A stretch of DNA of 64,000 nucleotides from Mumia xiangluensis (GCF_010994095.1 NZ_WJYO01000006.1:186001-250000); one strand, 5' to 3'. Shown: positions 42,968 to 52,128, counted from the stretch's first letter. Program-made: numbers and translations. The notes: generated from the letters alone by a model not told the origin.

Positions 42968-44176
42968 TCAGCGCAGCTCCGCCGACGTGAGACCGAGGAC
43001 CCGGCGCGCGACGATCAGCTGCTGGATCTGCTGAGTGCCCTCGAAGATGTCGAGGATCTTGGAGTCGCGCGCCCACTTCTCGAGGAGCTCGTCCTCGCCG
43101 TACCCGAGCGTCCCGGCGAGCTCGACGCACCGCAGCGTGATCTGGTTGCCGACGCGGCCGGCCTTGGCCTTCGCCATCGACGCCTCGAGGGAGTTGGGGA
43201 GGCGGTTGTCCGCCATCCAGGCGGCCTCGAGGGTGAGCAGCTGTGCTGCCTCCCAGTCGGCCTCCATCTGCAGGAACGTCGCCGCCGCTGCGGACTGCGC
43301 CAGGATCGGCCGGTCGTAGTCGATCTCGACGCCGGCCTCCTCGAGGAGCTCGCGGGTCCGGTCGAGCGCGGCGCGGGCACAGCCGACGGCCATCGCGGCC
43401 ACCAGCGGCCGCGTGTTGTCGAAGGTCTGCATCACGCCGGCGAACCCCTTGTCGGCGTGGACCTCCGGGTCGCCGAGGAGGTTCTCGGCGGGGACCCTGC
43501 AGTTGTCGAGCACGATCGTCGCCGTGTCCGACGACTTGATGCCGAGCTTGTGCTCGAGCCGCTCGACACGGATCCCGGGGAGCGACTTCGGGACGACGAA
43601 CGACTTGATCGCAGCACGCCCGAGGGCCTTGTCGAGGGTCGCCCACACCACCACCGCATCACTGCGGTCACCGGAGGTGACGAAGATCTTCTCGCCGTTG
43701 AGGACGTACTCGTCACCGTCCTTGACCGCCGTGGTCGTGATCGCGGCCGAGTCCGACCCGCAGTCGGGCTCGGTGATCGCCATCGACGCCCACATGCCCT
43801 TGAAGCGCTGGAGCTGCTCGTCGGTCGCCACCGAGGCGATCGCGGAGTTGCCGAGGCCCTGGCGCGGCATCGAGAGCGTGAGCCCCACGTCGCCCCAGCA
43901 GGTCTCGATCACCGACAGCACCGACGACATGTTGGAGCCGTTGCGGACTCCCTCGCCGTCGTCGGACGAACGGCGTACGCCGGTGGCGCCGGCCCCCTGC
44001 CCCTCCCCTGAGTCGCTCATGCCGTCGACGACGGCGGCGAGCATGTCGAGCTCCTTCGGGTACGCGTGCTCGGCGAGGTCGTACTTGCGGGAGTTGGCCC
44101 GCAGGAACTCCGTCGCGACGCGGTTCGCCTGCTCGACGAACGTCCTGAACTTCTTCGGCGTCTCGAGATTGATCAT
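42968..44176 (-). CDS. acyl-CoA dehydrogenase (FadE24-like)
   Basis: FAD-dependent dehydrogenase of 402 residues that oxidises acyl-CoA thioesters. It shows MAITEPDCGSDSA (substrate/FAD loop), VLNGEKIFVTSGDRSD and the ETF-facing C-terminal GTLGYGEDELLEKWARDSKILDIFEGTQQIQ. An inserted acidic and Gly-rich stretch near residues 52-80 (DSGEGQGAGATG) is unusual. Together with the next gene it matches the mycobacterial fadE23-fadE24 pair. ATG 44176 has RBS GGAGGAG nearby. Probably transcribed with the upstream dehydrogenase. Confidence 0.92.
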   Translation of the reverse strand: MINLETPKKFRTFVEQANRVATEFLRANSRKYDLAEHAYPKELDMLAAVVDGMSDSGEGQGAGATGVRRSSDDGEGVRNGSNMSSVLSVIETCWGDVGLTLSMPRQGLGNSAIASVATDEQLQRFKGMWASMAITEPDCGSDSAAITTTAVKDGDEYVLNGEKIFVTSGDRSDAVVVWATLDKALGRAAIKSFVVPKSLPGIRVERLEHKLGIKSSDTATIVLDNCRVPAENLLGDPEVHADKGFAGVMQTFDNTRPLVAAMAVGCARAALDRTRELLEEAGVEIDYDRPILAQSAAAATFLQMEADWEAAQLLTLEAAWMADNRLPNSLEASMAKAKAGRVGNQITLRCVELAGTLGYGEDELLEKWARDSKILDIFEGTQQIQQLIVARRVLGLTSAELR

Positions 44177-44202
44177 GAGTGCTCTCTCCTCCTGCAGCCT
44201 CC

Positions 44203-45525
44203 TCAGACGAGGAGGCCGCCCTCCATGACGCCGACGGCCCGCAGGTCCCTGTACCAGCGCTCGACGGGGTGCTCCTTGGTGAACCCGTGCCCGCCGAGAA
44301 GCTGGACGCCGTCCGTGCCGGCCTTCATGCCGTACTCGGAGCACAGGCGTCGCGCCAGCGCAGACTCCCGGGCGAACGACTTGCCGAGATCCGCTCGCGA
44401 GGCGGCGCGCAGCGTCGCGAGCCGCGCACCCTCGAGCTCGATCGCCATGTCGGCCACGGTGAACGCCACGCTCTGGCGGTACGCGACGGGCTCGCCGAAC
44501 GCCTTGCGCTCCTTCACGTAGGGCGTGACGTAGTCGAGGACCGCCCGCATCGCGCCGAGCGACAGGCTGCTCCAGGCGATCCTGGCCAGCCGGACGCTGT
44601 CGGCGTAGCCGTCGACGCTCTCGGGCAGCAGCGCCTCGGGAGCGACCGAGACGCCGTCCAGGACGAGGCGCGACAAGGCGGCGGAGCGCAGACCCATCGA
44701 CGAGTCGACCTCGATCGCGAGGCCCGCGGTGTTCGACTCCAGGACGAAGAGCCCCGGCCGGCCGTCGTCGAGGCGCGCCGCGACGACGAACAGCTCGGCA
44801 GACGTGCCCCGGATGACGCCGGACTTCACCCCGTCGAGGACGTAGCCCCCGGGGACCTTGCGCGCGGTCGTCCGCAGCGCGAACGGGTCGAACAAGGGGT
44901 GCGGCTCGGCGACGGCGAGCGCGGCCGCCGGCACGTCGGAGCCCGTGAACGCGGGGACGTACGTCGCCTGCTGGGCGCTGTCGCCCCACAGCGCGATCGC
45001 GGTGGCGACCGACCCGGGCGCGAGCAGCGCGGCGGCGATGCCCATGTCACCGCGGCCGAGGGCCTCGGCGACCAGGGCGCCGGTCGTCGCCGAGCGCTCC
45101 GCGTCCAGGCCACCGAGCTCCTCGGGGAGACCCGTGAGCGTCAGCCCCAGCTCGTATGCCTGGGCGAACAGCTCGGTCGGCGTCTCCAGGACCTCCTCGG
45201 CCTTCTCGACCGCCGGGCGGACGACGTCGGCGGCGAAGTCGGAGACGACCGCGACCATCATCTGCTGGTCCTCGGTCGGCGTCAGGTCGAACACCCCGGT
45301 CGCGGAGACCGGCGCCGGGCGCACGGCGGTGCCGCGGCCGGGCATCCGCTTGAAGCCTCGGCTCACGGCGGCCGCCGTACGGAAGCCGACGCGCGCGCCG
45401 TGGTAGGCGACGCTCTCGGAGGGCCCCCGCAGGTTGAGTCGATCGAGAACCGGCATCGAGGCGATGCGGTTGAGGACGGCGAGACCCTTGCTCATCGGGT
45501 CTCGCCGCGCAGAGTGCGCTGTCAC
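44203..45525 (-). CDS. acyl-CoA dehydrogenase (FadE23-like)
   Basis: 440-residue second acyl-CoA dehydrogenase. N-terminal 60 residues are basic and unusual (RIASMPVLDRLNLRGPSES). The core has DFAADVVRPAVEKAEEV, GLPEELGGLDAERSATTGALVAEAL, and near the C-terminus RLCSEYGMKAGTDGVQLLGGHGFTKEHPVERWYRDLR. Several canonical active-site features are weak, so it may act as a heterotetramer with its neighbour, as is known for paired FadE subunits. GTG 45525 has GAGGAG five bases upstream and adds 10 residues before ATG 45495. Confidence 0.88.
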   Translation of the reverse strand: MTAHSARRDPMSKGLAVLNRIASMPVLDRLNLRGPSESVAYHGARVGFRTAAAVSRGFKRMPGRGTAVRPAPVSATGVFDLTPTEDQQMMVAVVSDFAADVVRPAVEKAEEVLETPTELFAQAYELGLTLTGLPEELGGLDAERSATTGALVAEALGRGDMGIAAALLAPGSVATAIALWGDSAQQATYVPAFTGSDVPAAALAVAEPHPLFDPFALRTTARKVPGGYVLDGVKSGVIRGTSAELFVVAARLDDGRPGLFVLESNTAGLAIEVDSSMGLRSAALSRLVLDGVSVAPEALLPESVDGYADSVRLARIAWSSLSLGAMRAVLDYVTPYVKERKAFGEPVAYRQSVAFTVADMAIELEGARLATLRAASRADLGKSFARESALARRLCSEYGMKAGTDGVQLLGGHGFTKEHPVERWYRDLRAVGVMEGGLLV

Positions 45526-45549
45526 AGCGTCTCCTCGTGGTCGTGGAAA

Positions 45550-45569
45550 ACAGTACCTGCTCCTACTGT
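45550..45569 (-). promoter_or_regulatory. inverted repeat in the fadE-def promoter gap
   Basis: ACAGTA (45550-45555) and TACTGT (45564-45569) form a short dyad with an 8-base centre. It lies 25 bases upstream of the FadE23-like GTG, and its promoter may overlap (TACAGT on the minus strand is TANNNT-like). The gap of 145 bases to def also contains this gene's promoter. Operator role inferred. Confidence 0.5.
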
Positions 45570-45670
45570 AACTGGGAGTTGCACTCTTGGGCACCCATCG
45601 GGCGAAAACAGTGTCGGATACCCTTCGAAGCAGCGATCGTCGGCCGACAAAGCGCTTGAAGGAGCCCCTT

Positions 45671-46264
45671 TTGTCCGTCTCCATGCCCTCCGGAGGAAAC
45701 GCACGCCCGATCACCCGCTGGGGTGAGCCGGTCATGCACCGCAAGCTCCAGCCCGTGACGGAGTACGACGCCGACCTCGAGGCGCTCGTCGCGGACATGT
45801 TCGCCACGATGTACGCCGCCGACGGCGCCGGGCTCGCCGCCAACCAGATCGGGGTCGACCTCCAGGTCTTCGTGTTCGACTGCACGGACGGTGACAACAA
45901 GCGGGTCGCGGGAGTCGTCTGCAACCCCGTGCTCACCCTCCCGGTGACCGGCGACCGGAACCTCGACGACAGCGAGGAGGGCTGCCTCTCGCTCCCCGGC
46001 GCCTACACGTGGTGCGCGCGCCCCGACTGGGCGCGCGTCGACGGCACCGACCACACGGGTGCCCCGGTGACCTACGTCGGCGAGGGCGGCACGCTCGCGC
46101 GTTGCCTGCAGCACGAGACCGACCACCTGATGGGCACCGTCTTCGGCGACCGCGTCCCAGCCCGCGCTCGCAAGAAGCTCTACAAGCAGGCCGAGGCCAT
46201 CGCCGAGGACTACCCGAGCGACTGGCCCGCCGTCGCGCGCATCAGCTCCGCGCACGACCTCTGA
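45671..46264 (+). CDS. def: peptide deformylase
   Basis: Removes the N-formyl group from nascent proteins with a metal ion, 197 residues. Motif 1 is GAGLAANQIG, motif 2 EGCLSLPG with the metal Cys, and motif 3 QHETDHL with both His and the catalytic Glu. TTG 45671 is chosen: GGAG (45661-45664) lies six bases upstream. ATG 45683 is too far from this RBS, and ATG 45587 adds residues with no match. Its antisense strand carries long but meaningless frames. Confidence 0.95.
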   Translation: MSVSMPSGGNARPITRWGEPVMHRKLQPVTEYDADLEALVADMFATMYAADGAGLAANQIGVDLQVFVFDCTDGDNKRVAGVVCNPVLTLPVTGDRNLDDSEEGCLSLPGAYTWCARPDWARVDGTDHTGAPVTYVGEGGTLARCLQHETDHLMGTVFGDRVPARARKKLYKQAEAIAEDYPSDWPAVARISSAHDL

Positions 46265-46274
46265 GCGCCTGCTG

Positions 46275-46845
46275 CTGGTCGAGCAGCCCGAGCCGCGTCA
46301 CCCACCGCTGGTCGAGTAGCCCGAGCCGCGTCACCCGCCGCTGGTCGAGTAGCCCGAGCCCCTGGGCGAGGGCGTATCGAGACCCGGTCTCGATCGCTTC
46401 GCGCCTCGACCACCGGGCGAAACCGCCCCGTCACCCACCGCTGATCGAGCAGCCCGAGCCCCCGGGCGAGGGCGTATCGAGACCCGGTCTCGATCGCTTC
46501 GCGCCTCGACCACCGGGGGACACCGCCGCGTCACCCACCGCTGGTCGAGTAGCCCGAGCCCCCGGGCGAGGGCGTATCGAGACCCGGTCTCGATCGCTTC
46601 GCGCCTCGACCACCGGGGGACACCGCCGCGTCACCCGCCGCTGGTCGAGTAGCCCGAGCCCCCGGGCGAGGGCGTATCGAGACCCGGTCTCGATCGCTTC
46701 GCGCCTCGACGACCGGGCGAAACCGCCCCGTCACCCGCCGCTGATCGAGCAGCCCGAGCCCCCGGGCGAGGGCGTATCGAGACCCGGTCTCGATCGCATC
46801 GCGCCTCGACCACCGGGCGAAACCGCCGCGGCCGCCGGGCGGGTC
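46275..46845. repeat. tandem repeat array: two 33-bp subunits and five 100-bp units, REP-like
   Basis: CTGGTCGAG starts 33-bp partial units at 46275 and 46308, then five units exactly 100 bp apart begin at 46341, 46441, 46541, 46641 and 46741. Each unit has a central palindrome ATCGAGACC-C-GGTCTCGAT and outer arms GGTCGAG and CTCGACC, so it can fold into one long hairpin. Units differ by few bases (CTGGTCGAGTAG versus CTGATCGAGCAG). This fills 581 bases with no gene between def and TrmH. Apparent frames here translate only the repeat. Confidence 0.93.
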
Positions 46846-47670
46846 TCAGCCGCCCAGCGCCCAGCACGCCACCGCAGTCGCGGCCGCGACGTTGAGGGAG
46901 TCGATGTCGGCCGCCATCGGGATGGTCACGCGAACGTCGGCGCTGCGGCTCCAGTGCGGCGACAGACCGTGCCCCTCGGCGCCGACCATCAGCGCGACCT
47001 TCTCCCCCAGGTCAGGCGTGCCCGCGAGCTCACGCAGGTCGCGGGCGTCCTCGGACAGGGTCATCGCGAGGCTCGTCCAGCCGTGCTCCCGGAGCAGCTC
47101 CGGGAACGCGTACCAGTCGTCGACACGGGCGTACGGCAACCAGAAGACCGACCCCATCGACACCTTGATCGCCCGCCTGTAGAGCGGGTCGGCGCACCGC
47201 GGCGACAGGATCACCGCGTCGAACCCGAGCGCGGCGACGCTGCGGAAGACGGCCCCGACGTTGGTGTGGTCCATCAGATCCTCGGCGACGACGATCCGGC
47301 GAGCGCGGTCGAGCACCTCGGCGACCGTCGGGACCGGCGCGCGGTAGAGGCTCGCGAGCGCCCCGCGGTGCACGTGGAACCCGGTGACGCTCTCGATCTC
47401 GGACTCCGGCATCACGTAGACGGGCGCGTCCGTCCCCTCCAGGACGTCGGCGAGCGTCTCGAGCCACCGCGGCGCCATCAGGAACGACCGAGCCCGATGA
47501 CCGGACTCGAGCGCGCGGCGCACGACCTTCTCGCCCTCGGCGATGAAGACGCCGCGCTCGGCCTCGAGGAGCTTGCGCAGCTGGACATCGCGGAGGTCGA
47601 CGTAGTCGCGCAGACGAGGGTCCGCCGCATCGTTGATCGAGACCGTGTCGATCGGGACGACCTCAGCCAT
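46846..47670 (-). CDS. TrmH-family (SpoU) RNA methyltransferase
   Basis: SAM-dependent 2'-O-ribose RNA methyltransferase of 274 residues, SPOUT class. Motif 1 is DHTNVGAVFRSVAALGFD with the Asn and Arg, motif 2 MVGAEGHGLS, and motif 3 IPMAADIDSLNVAAATAV. The N-terminal 100 residues form the RNA-binding-like region. Target RNA (tRNA or 23S rRNA) is not predictable. ATG 47670 overlaps the siroheme-synthase-like gene by eight bases, an unusual pairing. Confidence 0.93.
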   Translation of the reverse strand: MAEVVPIDTVSINDAADPRLRDYVDLRDVQLRKLLEAERGVFIAEGEKVVRRALESGHRARSFLMAPRWLETLADVLEGTDAPVYVMPESEIESVTGFHVHRGALASLYRAPVPTVAEVLDRARRIVVAEDLMDHTNVGAVFRSVAALGFDAVILSPRCADPLYRRAIKVSMGSVFWLPYARVDDWYAFPELLREHGWTSLAMTLSEDARDLRELAGTPDLGEKVALMVGAEGHGLSPHWSRSADVRVTIPMAADIDSLNVAAATAVACWALGG

Positions 47671-48145
47671 CGATCGGCGACCGTAGCGCCTCGAGCAGCC
47701 GGTCACGGGTGCGGCGGGACCGCTCCGGGTCACGGTTGGCGAGCACGGCCACCGTGGTCTCCTGGTGGTGTCCGACTGCGGGAGTCCAGGCCGTACCGAG
47801 CGGGGCGTCGTCTGCGCGGACGCAGAAGATGCGCGCCGCGGTGGCCTCCTCGAGCACGGCAGCGTTGACGGCGGGGCGGTCCGTGGACGCCATCGCGTAC
47901 CAGGCGGCGGACAGGTCCCCCGGGGCGTACTCGCGCTCGAGCAGGGTCACCGTGCCGGCGTTCGCCGCCTCGCGGACCGCCGGATCGACCTCGGGCGACA
48001 CGACCGTCACGGCCGCGCCGGCGTCGATGAACGCCTGCAGGCGGCGGGCGGCGACCCGGCCGCCCCCGACGATCACCACGCGGCGGCCGGCGAGGATCAG
48101 GCCGGACGGGTACGGCGGGTGCGACAGTCCGGGTCCGTGGTTCAC
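47663..48145 (-). CDS. precorrin-2 dehydrogenase/siroheme synthase N-terminal domain protein
   Basis: 160-residue stand-alone first domain of CysG-type siroheme synthase. The NAD-binding Rossmann motif VVIVGGGRVAARRL (about residues 23-36) leads to VSPEVDPAVRE, and the dehydrogenase-specific ASTDRPAVNAAV and NRDPERSRRTRDRL. No uroporphyrinogen methyltransferase domain is attached or adjacent, so it may oxidise precorrin-2 or be a shortened relative. GTG 48145 follows TAGCAT (48152-48157) by six bases. Confidence 0.85.
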   Translation of the reverse strand: MNHGPGLSHPPYPSGLILAGRRVVIVGGGRVAARRLQAFIDAGAAVTVVSPEVDPAVREAANAGTVTLLEREYAPGDLSAAWYAMASTDRPAVNAAVLEEATAARIFCVRADDAPLGTAWTPAVGHHQETTVAVLANRDPERSRRTRDRLLEALRSPIDG

Positions 48146-48212
48146 GACTCGATGCTAGCGCCGCCGCGCGGTACCGTCGGTCCCCACCGGTCAACCCCGC
48201 GAAGGAGCCTCG

Positions 48213-48737
48213 ATGACCCTCGAACGACGGACCGCCCCCAACCCGTACGACTACCTGCCGCCCGTGCCGTCCTTCACGCTCACGAGCACCGACGTCACCG
48301 ACGGCGCTCCGCTGGGTGACGCGCAGGTCCACGCGAAGGGCAACACCTCGCCCCAGCTGTCGTGGGAGGGCTTCCCCGAGGAGACGAAGAGCTTCGTGGT
48401 GACGTGCTTCGATCCCGACGCGCCCACGCCGTCGGGCTTCTGGCACTGGGTCCTCGTCGACGTCCCCGCCGACGTGACCTCGCTGGACGCCGGCGCAGGC
48501 TCAGGCACCGACCTGCCAGGCAAAGCGTTCCACGTCCGCACCGACTTCGGCACCGCCGACTTCGGCGGCGCAGCACCGCCGGAGGGCGACGTGCCGCACC
48601 GGTACTACTTCGTGGTGCACGCCGTCGGCGAAGACACCCTGGGCGTCGACGAGAGCGTCAGCCCTGCCGTGGTCTCGTTCAACCTCGCGTTCAAGACACT
48701 GGCGCGGGCGACACTTCTCGGGACGTACCAGCACTGA
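48213..48737 (+). CDS. YbhB/YbcL family PEBP-like protein
   Basis: 174-residue phosphatidylethanolamine-binding-protein (Raf kinase inhibitor-like) fold. The signature runs [23 protein letters not shown], with the pocket sequence [16 protein letters not shown] and [11 protein letters not shown]. Mycobacterial homologues exist (Rv2140c). Ligand unknown. RBS GAAGGAG lies upstream of ATG 48213. Its 3' end overlaps the convergent unknown gene by 47 bases. Confidence 0.92.
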   Translation: MTLERRTAPNPYDYLPPVPSFTLTSTDVTDGAPLGDAQVHAKGNTSPQLSWEGFPEETKSFVVTCFDPDAPTPSGFWHWVLVDVPADVTSLDAGAGSGTDLPGKAFHVRTDFGTADFGGAAPPEGDVPHRYYFVVHAVGEDTLGVDESVSPAVVSFNLAFKTLARATLLGTYQH

Positions 48738-49356
48738 TCAGCAGCTCGCAGTCGTCGATGGCGTCGGCAAGCATCTGGTGAAGCACCGTGTCCGAGTCGG
48801 TGCACACGGAGCGTACGACGCCGTCGACGCTGTTGAGCACGATCCGCGGCGCTGCCCGGCGCGCGAAGTGCTTCGGGTGCGTCGTGAGCCCTCGACGGAA
48901 GCCGCGCGCCCACTGCTCGGCGGCGGGTGCCTGGGCGAACGCGTCACCGATCAGCGGCTCGAACTCCTCCGGGAGCGTGAGCTCGTTGTCCTCCAGATAG
49001 CGCTCGACGGCCAGCAGACCCACGGCGAGCGCACGTTGGTGAGCACGTGGCGACAGCGGCAGCGCGATCGTCGCCGTACGGATGCAGATGGCAGCGTGGA
49101 TGCGCGGGTCCGGGCTGTTGAGCCCGACCACCCGCGGCACCAGCTCGACCATCGACCGTCGCGTCACGTCGCTGACGTTGTCGTTCACCAGCCGCGCAAG
49201 GCCGGCGAGGAGCGGATGGGTGCAGGCAGGCTGGTCACTCCATCGCTCACCGGCGAGATACGACGCGAACTCCATGAAGCACGCCCCCTTGCGGGGGTTG
49301 CGGTGCTTCCCGGGCGAGAGCACGGGGACGAGCTCGGGGACGCTGCTAGACCTCAT
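48691..49356 (-). CDS. hypothetical protein, helical, actinobacterial-type
   Basis: 221-residue protein that I do not recognise. Starts [18 protein letters not shown] with an RBS AGGAGG six bases upstream of ATG 49356. The middle is helical ([38 protein letters not shown]), with one Cys near TATIALPLS and two Cys downstream. No membrane helix. Reads antisense over the last 47 bases of the PEBP gene. An ActinoHeader-like role cannot be supported. Confidence 0.6.
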   Translation of the reverse strand: MRSSSVPELVPVLSPGKHRNPRKGACFMEFASYLAGERWSDQPACTHPLLAGLARLVNDNVSDVTRRSMVELVPRVVGLNSPDPRIHAAICIRTATIALPLSPRAHQRALAVGLLAVERYLEDNELTLPEEFEPLIGDAFAQAPAAEQWARGFRRGLTTHPKHFARRAAPRIVLNSVDGVVRSVCTDSDTVLHQMLADAIDDCELLISAGTSREVSPAPVS

Positions 49357-49422
49357 GGCGGCCTCCTGGGGAGGGCTGGGCTATGACCTTCCCCTCAGTG
49401 TGCGCCGGATCAGCCGACGGCG

Positions 49423-50628
49423 CTACTGGTGAGGCGGAGTCGGGGGCTGACCCTCGTCCCACAGGCGGGTCGTGTCGTCCTCCCAGCGCTCCGGCGGCGT
49501 CTCCGTGTCGTCGTCCCCTGCGGCGGGGTCGAGCGGACCGGAGATCGCCGGCTGGTCGGACGCGGCAGCGGCGACCGACGAGGGCACGTCCGGCCTGGCA
49601 GCCGCCTTCGCCGCCTCCAGCGCCTCGTCGACAGCCCGGTGGGCAGCAGCCAGGTCCGGCTCCCCGACGTCTCCGCCGATCGGCGGTGCGTCGTACGAGA
49701 TGCGCTGGCGCGGGCCGTCGACCGACGACGGGATCTGCCCGATGGCGGCGCCGAGCCCCTTGAGCGCGTCGCCGACCTCGCTCGGGATGATCCAGAGCTT
49801 GTTGGCGTCGCCTTGGGCGATCTCCGGCAGCATCTGGAGGTACTGGTAGGCGAGCAGCGACTGGTCGGGCTGACCGTCGTGGATCGCCTGGAAGACGGTC
49901 GCGATCGCCTGGGCCTCGCCCTGCGCGGTGAGGATCTGCGACTCGCGCTTGGCCTGCGCGCTGAGGATCTGAGCCTCGCGGTCACCCTCGGCACGCAGGA
50001 TCTGCGACTGCTTCTCGCCCTCGGCCGTCAGGATCGCGGCCTGTCGGGAACCCTCCGCCTGCAGGATGGCGGCGCGCTTGTCGCGGTCGGCGCGCATCTG
50101 CTTCTCCATCGAGTCCTTGATCGAGGGCGGCGGATCGACACCCTTGAGCTCGACGCGGTTGACGCGGATGCCCCACTTGCCCGTGGCCTCGTCGAGCACG
50201 CCGCGCAGCTTCGAGTTGATCTCGTCGCGGCTCGTCAGCGTCTGCTCGAGCGTCATGCCACCGATGATGTTGCGCAGCGTCGTCATCGTGAGCTGCTCGA
50301 TCGCCTGGATGTAGTTGGAGATCTCGTACGTCGCGGCGACCGGGTTGGTGACCTGGAAGTAGATGACCGTGTCGATCGAGACGACCAGGTTGTCCTCGGT
50401 GATCACCGGCTGCGGCGGGAACGAGACGACCTGCTCGCGGAGGTCGATCTTGAAGGAGACCTTGTCGACGAACGGTGTGATGACGTTGAGCCCCGCTGAC
50501 AGGGTCGTGCGGTACTTCCCGAAGCGCTCGACGATCCCGGCACGAGCCTGAGGCACGATCTGGACCGACTTCGCCAGGACCACGACGACGGCGAGAGCGA
50601 GCAGAGCCAGGATGATGAGTGCTGCCAT
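49423..50628 (-). CDS. SPFH/Band 7 (stomatin/QmcA-like) protein
   Basis: 401-residue membrane-scaffold protein. One N-terminal helix (IILALLALAVVVVLAKSV), then the Band 7 domain (ARAGIVERFGKYRTTLSAGLNVITPFVDKV to about 210). After it comes an 11-residue tandem repeat run five times (AAILQAEGSRQ, AAILTAEGEKQ, SQILRAEGDRE, AQILSAQAKRE, SQILTAQGEAQ), a helical stalk, and a disordered acidic tail. These assemble into membrane microdomains. It pairs with the NfeD gene 71 bases upstream, a conserved stomatin-NfeD operon. Confidence 0.94.
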   Translation of the reverse strand: MAALIILALLALAVVVVLAKSVQIVPQARAGIVERFGKYRTTLSAGLNVITPFVDKVSFKIDLREQVVSFPPQPVITEDNLVVSIDTVIYFQVTNPVAATYEISNYIQAIEQLTMTTLRNIIGGMTLEQTLTSRDEINSKLRGVLDEATGKWGIRVNRVELKGVDPPPSIKDSMEKQMRADRDKRAAILQAEGSRQAAILTAEGEKQSQILRAEGDREAQILSAQAKRESQILTAQGEAQAIATVFQAIHDGQPDQSLLAYQYLQMLPEIAQGDANKLWIIPSEVGDALKGLGAAIGQIPSSVDGPRQRISYDAPPIGGDVGEPDLAAAHRAVDEALEAAKAAARPDVPSSVAAAASDQPAISGPLDPAAGDDDTETPPERWEDDTTRLWDEGQPPTPPHQ

Positions 50629-50699
50629 GGAGATCCTCGATCCTCGGGGGCGGTGCCTCGGACACTAACGCACCGGCAGGTCGCGCGGAACGCGGCCTC

Positions 50700-51146
50700 T
50701 CAGCCTTCGGGGTAGACGACGGCCGTCGCTCCGTCGATCTCGAACACCGAGACCTTCGCGCCCGCCTCGATGGTGACCGACGGGTCGTACGACCGTGCCG
50801 ACCACGTCTCGCCTCCGAGCTTCACCTGGCCCTGGTTCGCGTCGACGGTCGTCAGTGCGACCGCCGAGCTGCCGATCAGCGCCGTCGTGCCGGACACCAG
50901 GTCCGGACCGCGGTGGAGGCGCTTGACCATCGACGGCCGCGCGAGGAACAGCATGAGCAGCGAGACGACGCTCGCGACCAGGGCGGAGACGGCGAAGGAT
51001 CCACCGAGCGCGGCCGTGCCTGCGCCGGCGAAGGCGCCGACCGCCAGCATCAGGAGGACGAGGTCGAGACTCATCAGCTCGGCAGTCGCGAGCAGCAGCC
51101 CGGCGGCGACCCAGCCGGCCCACGCGTTGTCCGAAAGCCACCCCAT
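50700..51146 (-). CDS. NfeD family protein
   Basis: 148 residues with two to three membrane helices at the N-terminus (AAGLLLATAELMSLDLVLLMLAV) and a C-terminal OB-fold (LGGETWSARSY, KVSVFEIDGATAVV). NfeD acts with its stomatin-like partner. ATG 51146 follows TAGAGT (51153-51158) by six bases, so it is the leaderless first gene of the NfeD-SPFH operon. Confidence 0.93.
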   Translation of the reverse strand: MGWLSDNAWAGWVAAGLLLATAELMSLDLVLLMLAVGAFAGAGTAALGGSFAVSALVASVVSLLMLFLARPSMVKRLHRGPDLVSGTTALIGSSAVALTTVDANQGQVKLGGETWSARSYDPSVTIEAGAKVSVFEIDGATAVVYPEG

Positions 51147-51225
51147 AGCGAGACTCTAGGCGACCGGACGGTCAGATGGCGCCGTATGCCGGCGGACCCG
51201 CCGAGCGTCCTGCGAACGCATCGTC

Positions 51226-52014
51226 TCAGCGCGGCGCCCGGCGGGCGGCGTACCGTCCGTCGCGGTGCTCGAGGATGAGCGGCATGTGGAAGGTGATCGC
51301 GAGGTTCTGCGCCGTGAGCGTGTCCTCGATCGGCCCGGCCGCGGTGATCTTGCCGTCGCGGAGCATCAGCACGTGGGTGAAGCCGGGCGGGACCTCCTCG
51401 ACGTGGTGCGAGACGAGGATCAGCACCGGTGCGTCGGGGTCGCGTGCGAGCTTGCCGAGGTTGGAGACGAGGTCCTCCCGTCCGCCCAGGTCGAGGCCGG
51501 CGGCCGGCTCGTCGAGGAGCAGCAGCTCGGGGTCGGTCATCAGGGCGCGCGCGATCAGGACGCGCTTGCGCTCCCCCTCGCTGAGAGTGCCGAAGGTGCG
51601 GTCCGTGAGGTCGTCGACGCCCATCAGCCTCAGGAGGAGGTGGGCCTGCGCCTCGTCGAACTCCTCGTACTCCTCGCGCCAGCGGCCCGTCACGCCGTAC
51701 GACGCCGTCAGGACCACGTCGAGGACGCGCTCACGGCGCGGGATGCGCTCAGCGACTGCGGCACTCGTGTAGCCGATGCGGTGACGCAGGTCGAAGACGT
51801 CCACGGCGCCGAGGACCTCTTCGAGCACGGTCGCCGTGCCCGACGACGGATGCATCTGCGTCGCCGCGATCTGGAGCATGGTGGTCTTGCCGGCGCCGTT
51901 GGGTCCGAGAACCACCCAGCGTTCCCCCTCGTTGACGGTCACAGTGACCTCGTCGAGCAAGGTGGCCTTGCCGCGTCGTACGGTGACGTCGGCGAGCTCG
52001 AGCACGGGCGCCAT
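51226..52014 (-). CDS. ABC transporter ATP-binding protein
   Basis: 262-residue ABC ATPase with complete motifs: Walker A GPNGAGKTTM, the Q-loop region IGYTSAAVAER, signature LSEGERKRV, Walker B LLLDEPAAGLD and the H-loop SHHVEE. Closest in layout to ModF-like or mobilisation-type ATPases with a SEGE variant. No permease gene lies next to it, so its partner is elsewhere or it is a non-transport ABC protein. RBS AGGAG precedes ATG 52014. Confidence 0.9.
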   Translation of the reverse strand: MAPVLELADVTVRRGKATLLDEVTVTVNEGERWVVLGPNGAGKTTMLQIAATQMHPSSGTATVLEEVLGAVDVFDLRHRIGYTSAAVAERIPRRERVLDVVLTASYGVTGRWREEYEEFDEAQAHLLLRLMGVDDLTDRTFGTLSEGERKRVLIARALMTDPELLLLDEPAAGLDLGGREDLVSNLGKLARDPDAPVLILVSHHVEEVPPGFTHVLMLRDGKITAAGPIEDTLTAQNLAITFHMPLILEHRDGRYAARRAPR

Positions 52015-52128
52015 GCACTACTCCTGCGCTTTCGGGGTGGGCGTCACAAACCTACGGCACCGTGTGTTCGCCCGCCTGACGCGGGTCGACCAAGACGCTG
52101 CGGCGCCTGACGACCTAGGCTCGTCGTC

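Noticed and set aside
46275-46845. CRISPR-like regular repeats
   Set aside because: Units are contiguous 100-bp near-identical copies with no unique spacers and no cas genes nearby.
46210-46867. five evenly spaced small frames on the minus strand
   Set aside because: They translate only the 100-bp repeat, each beginning at the same unit position.
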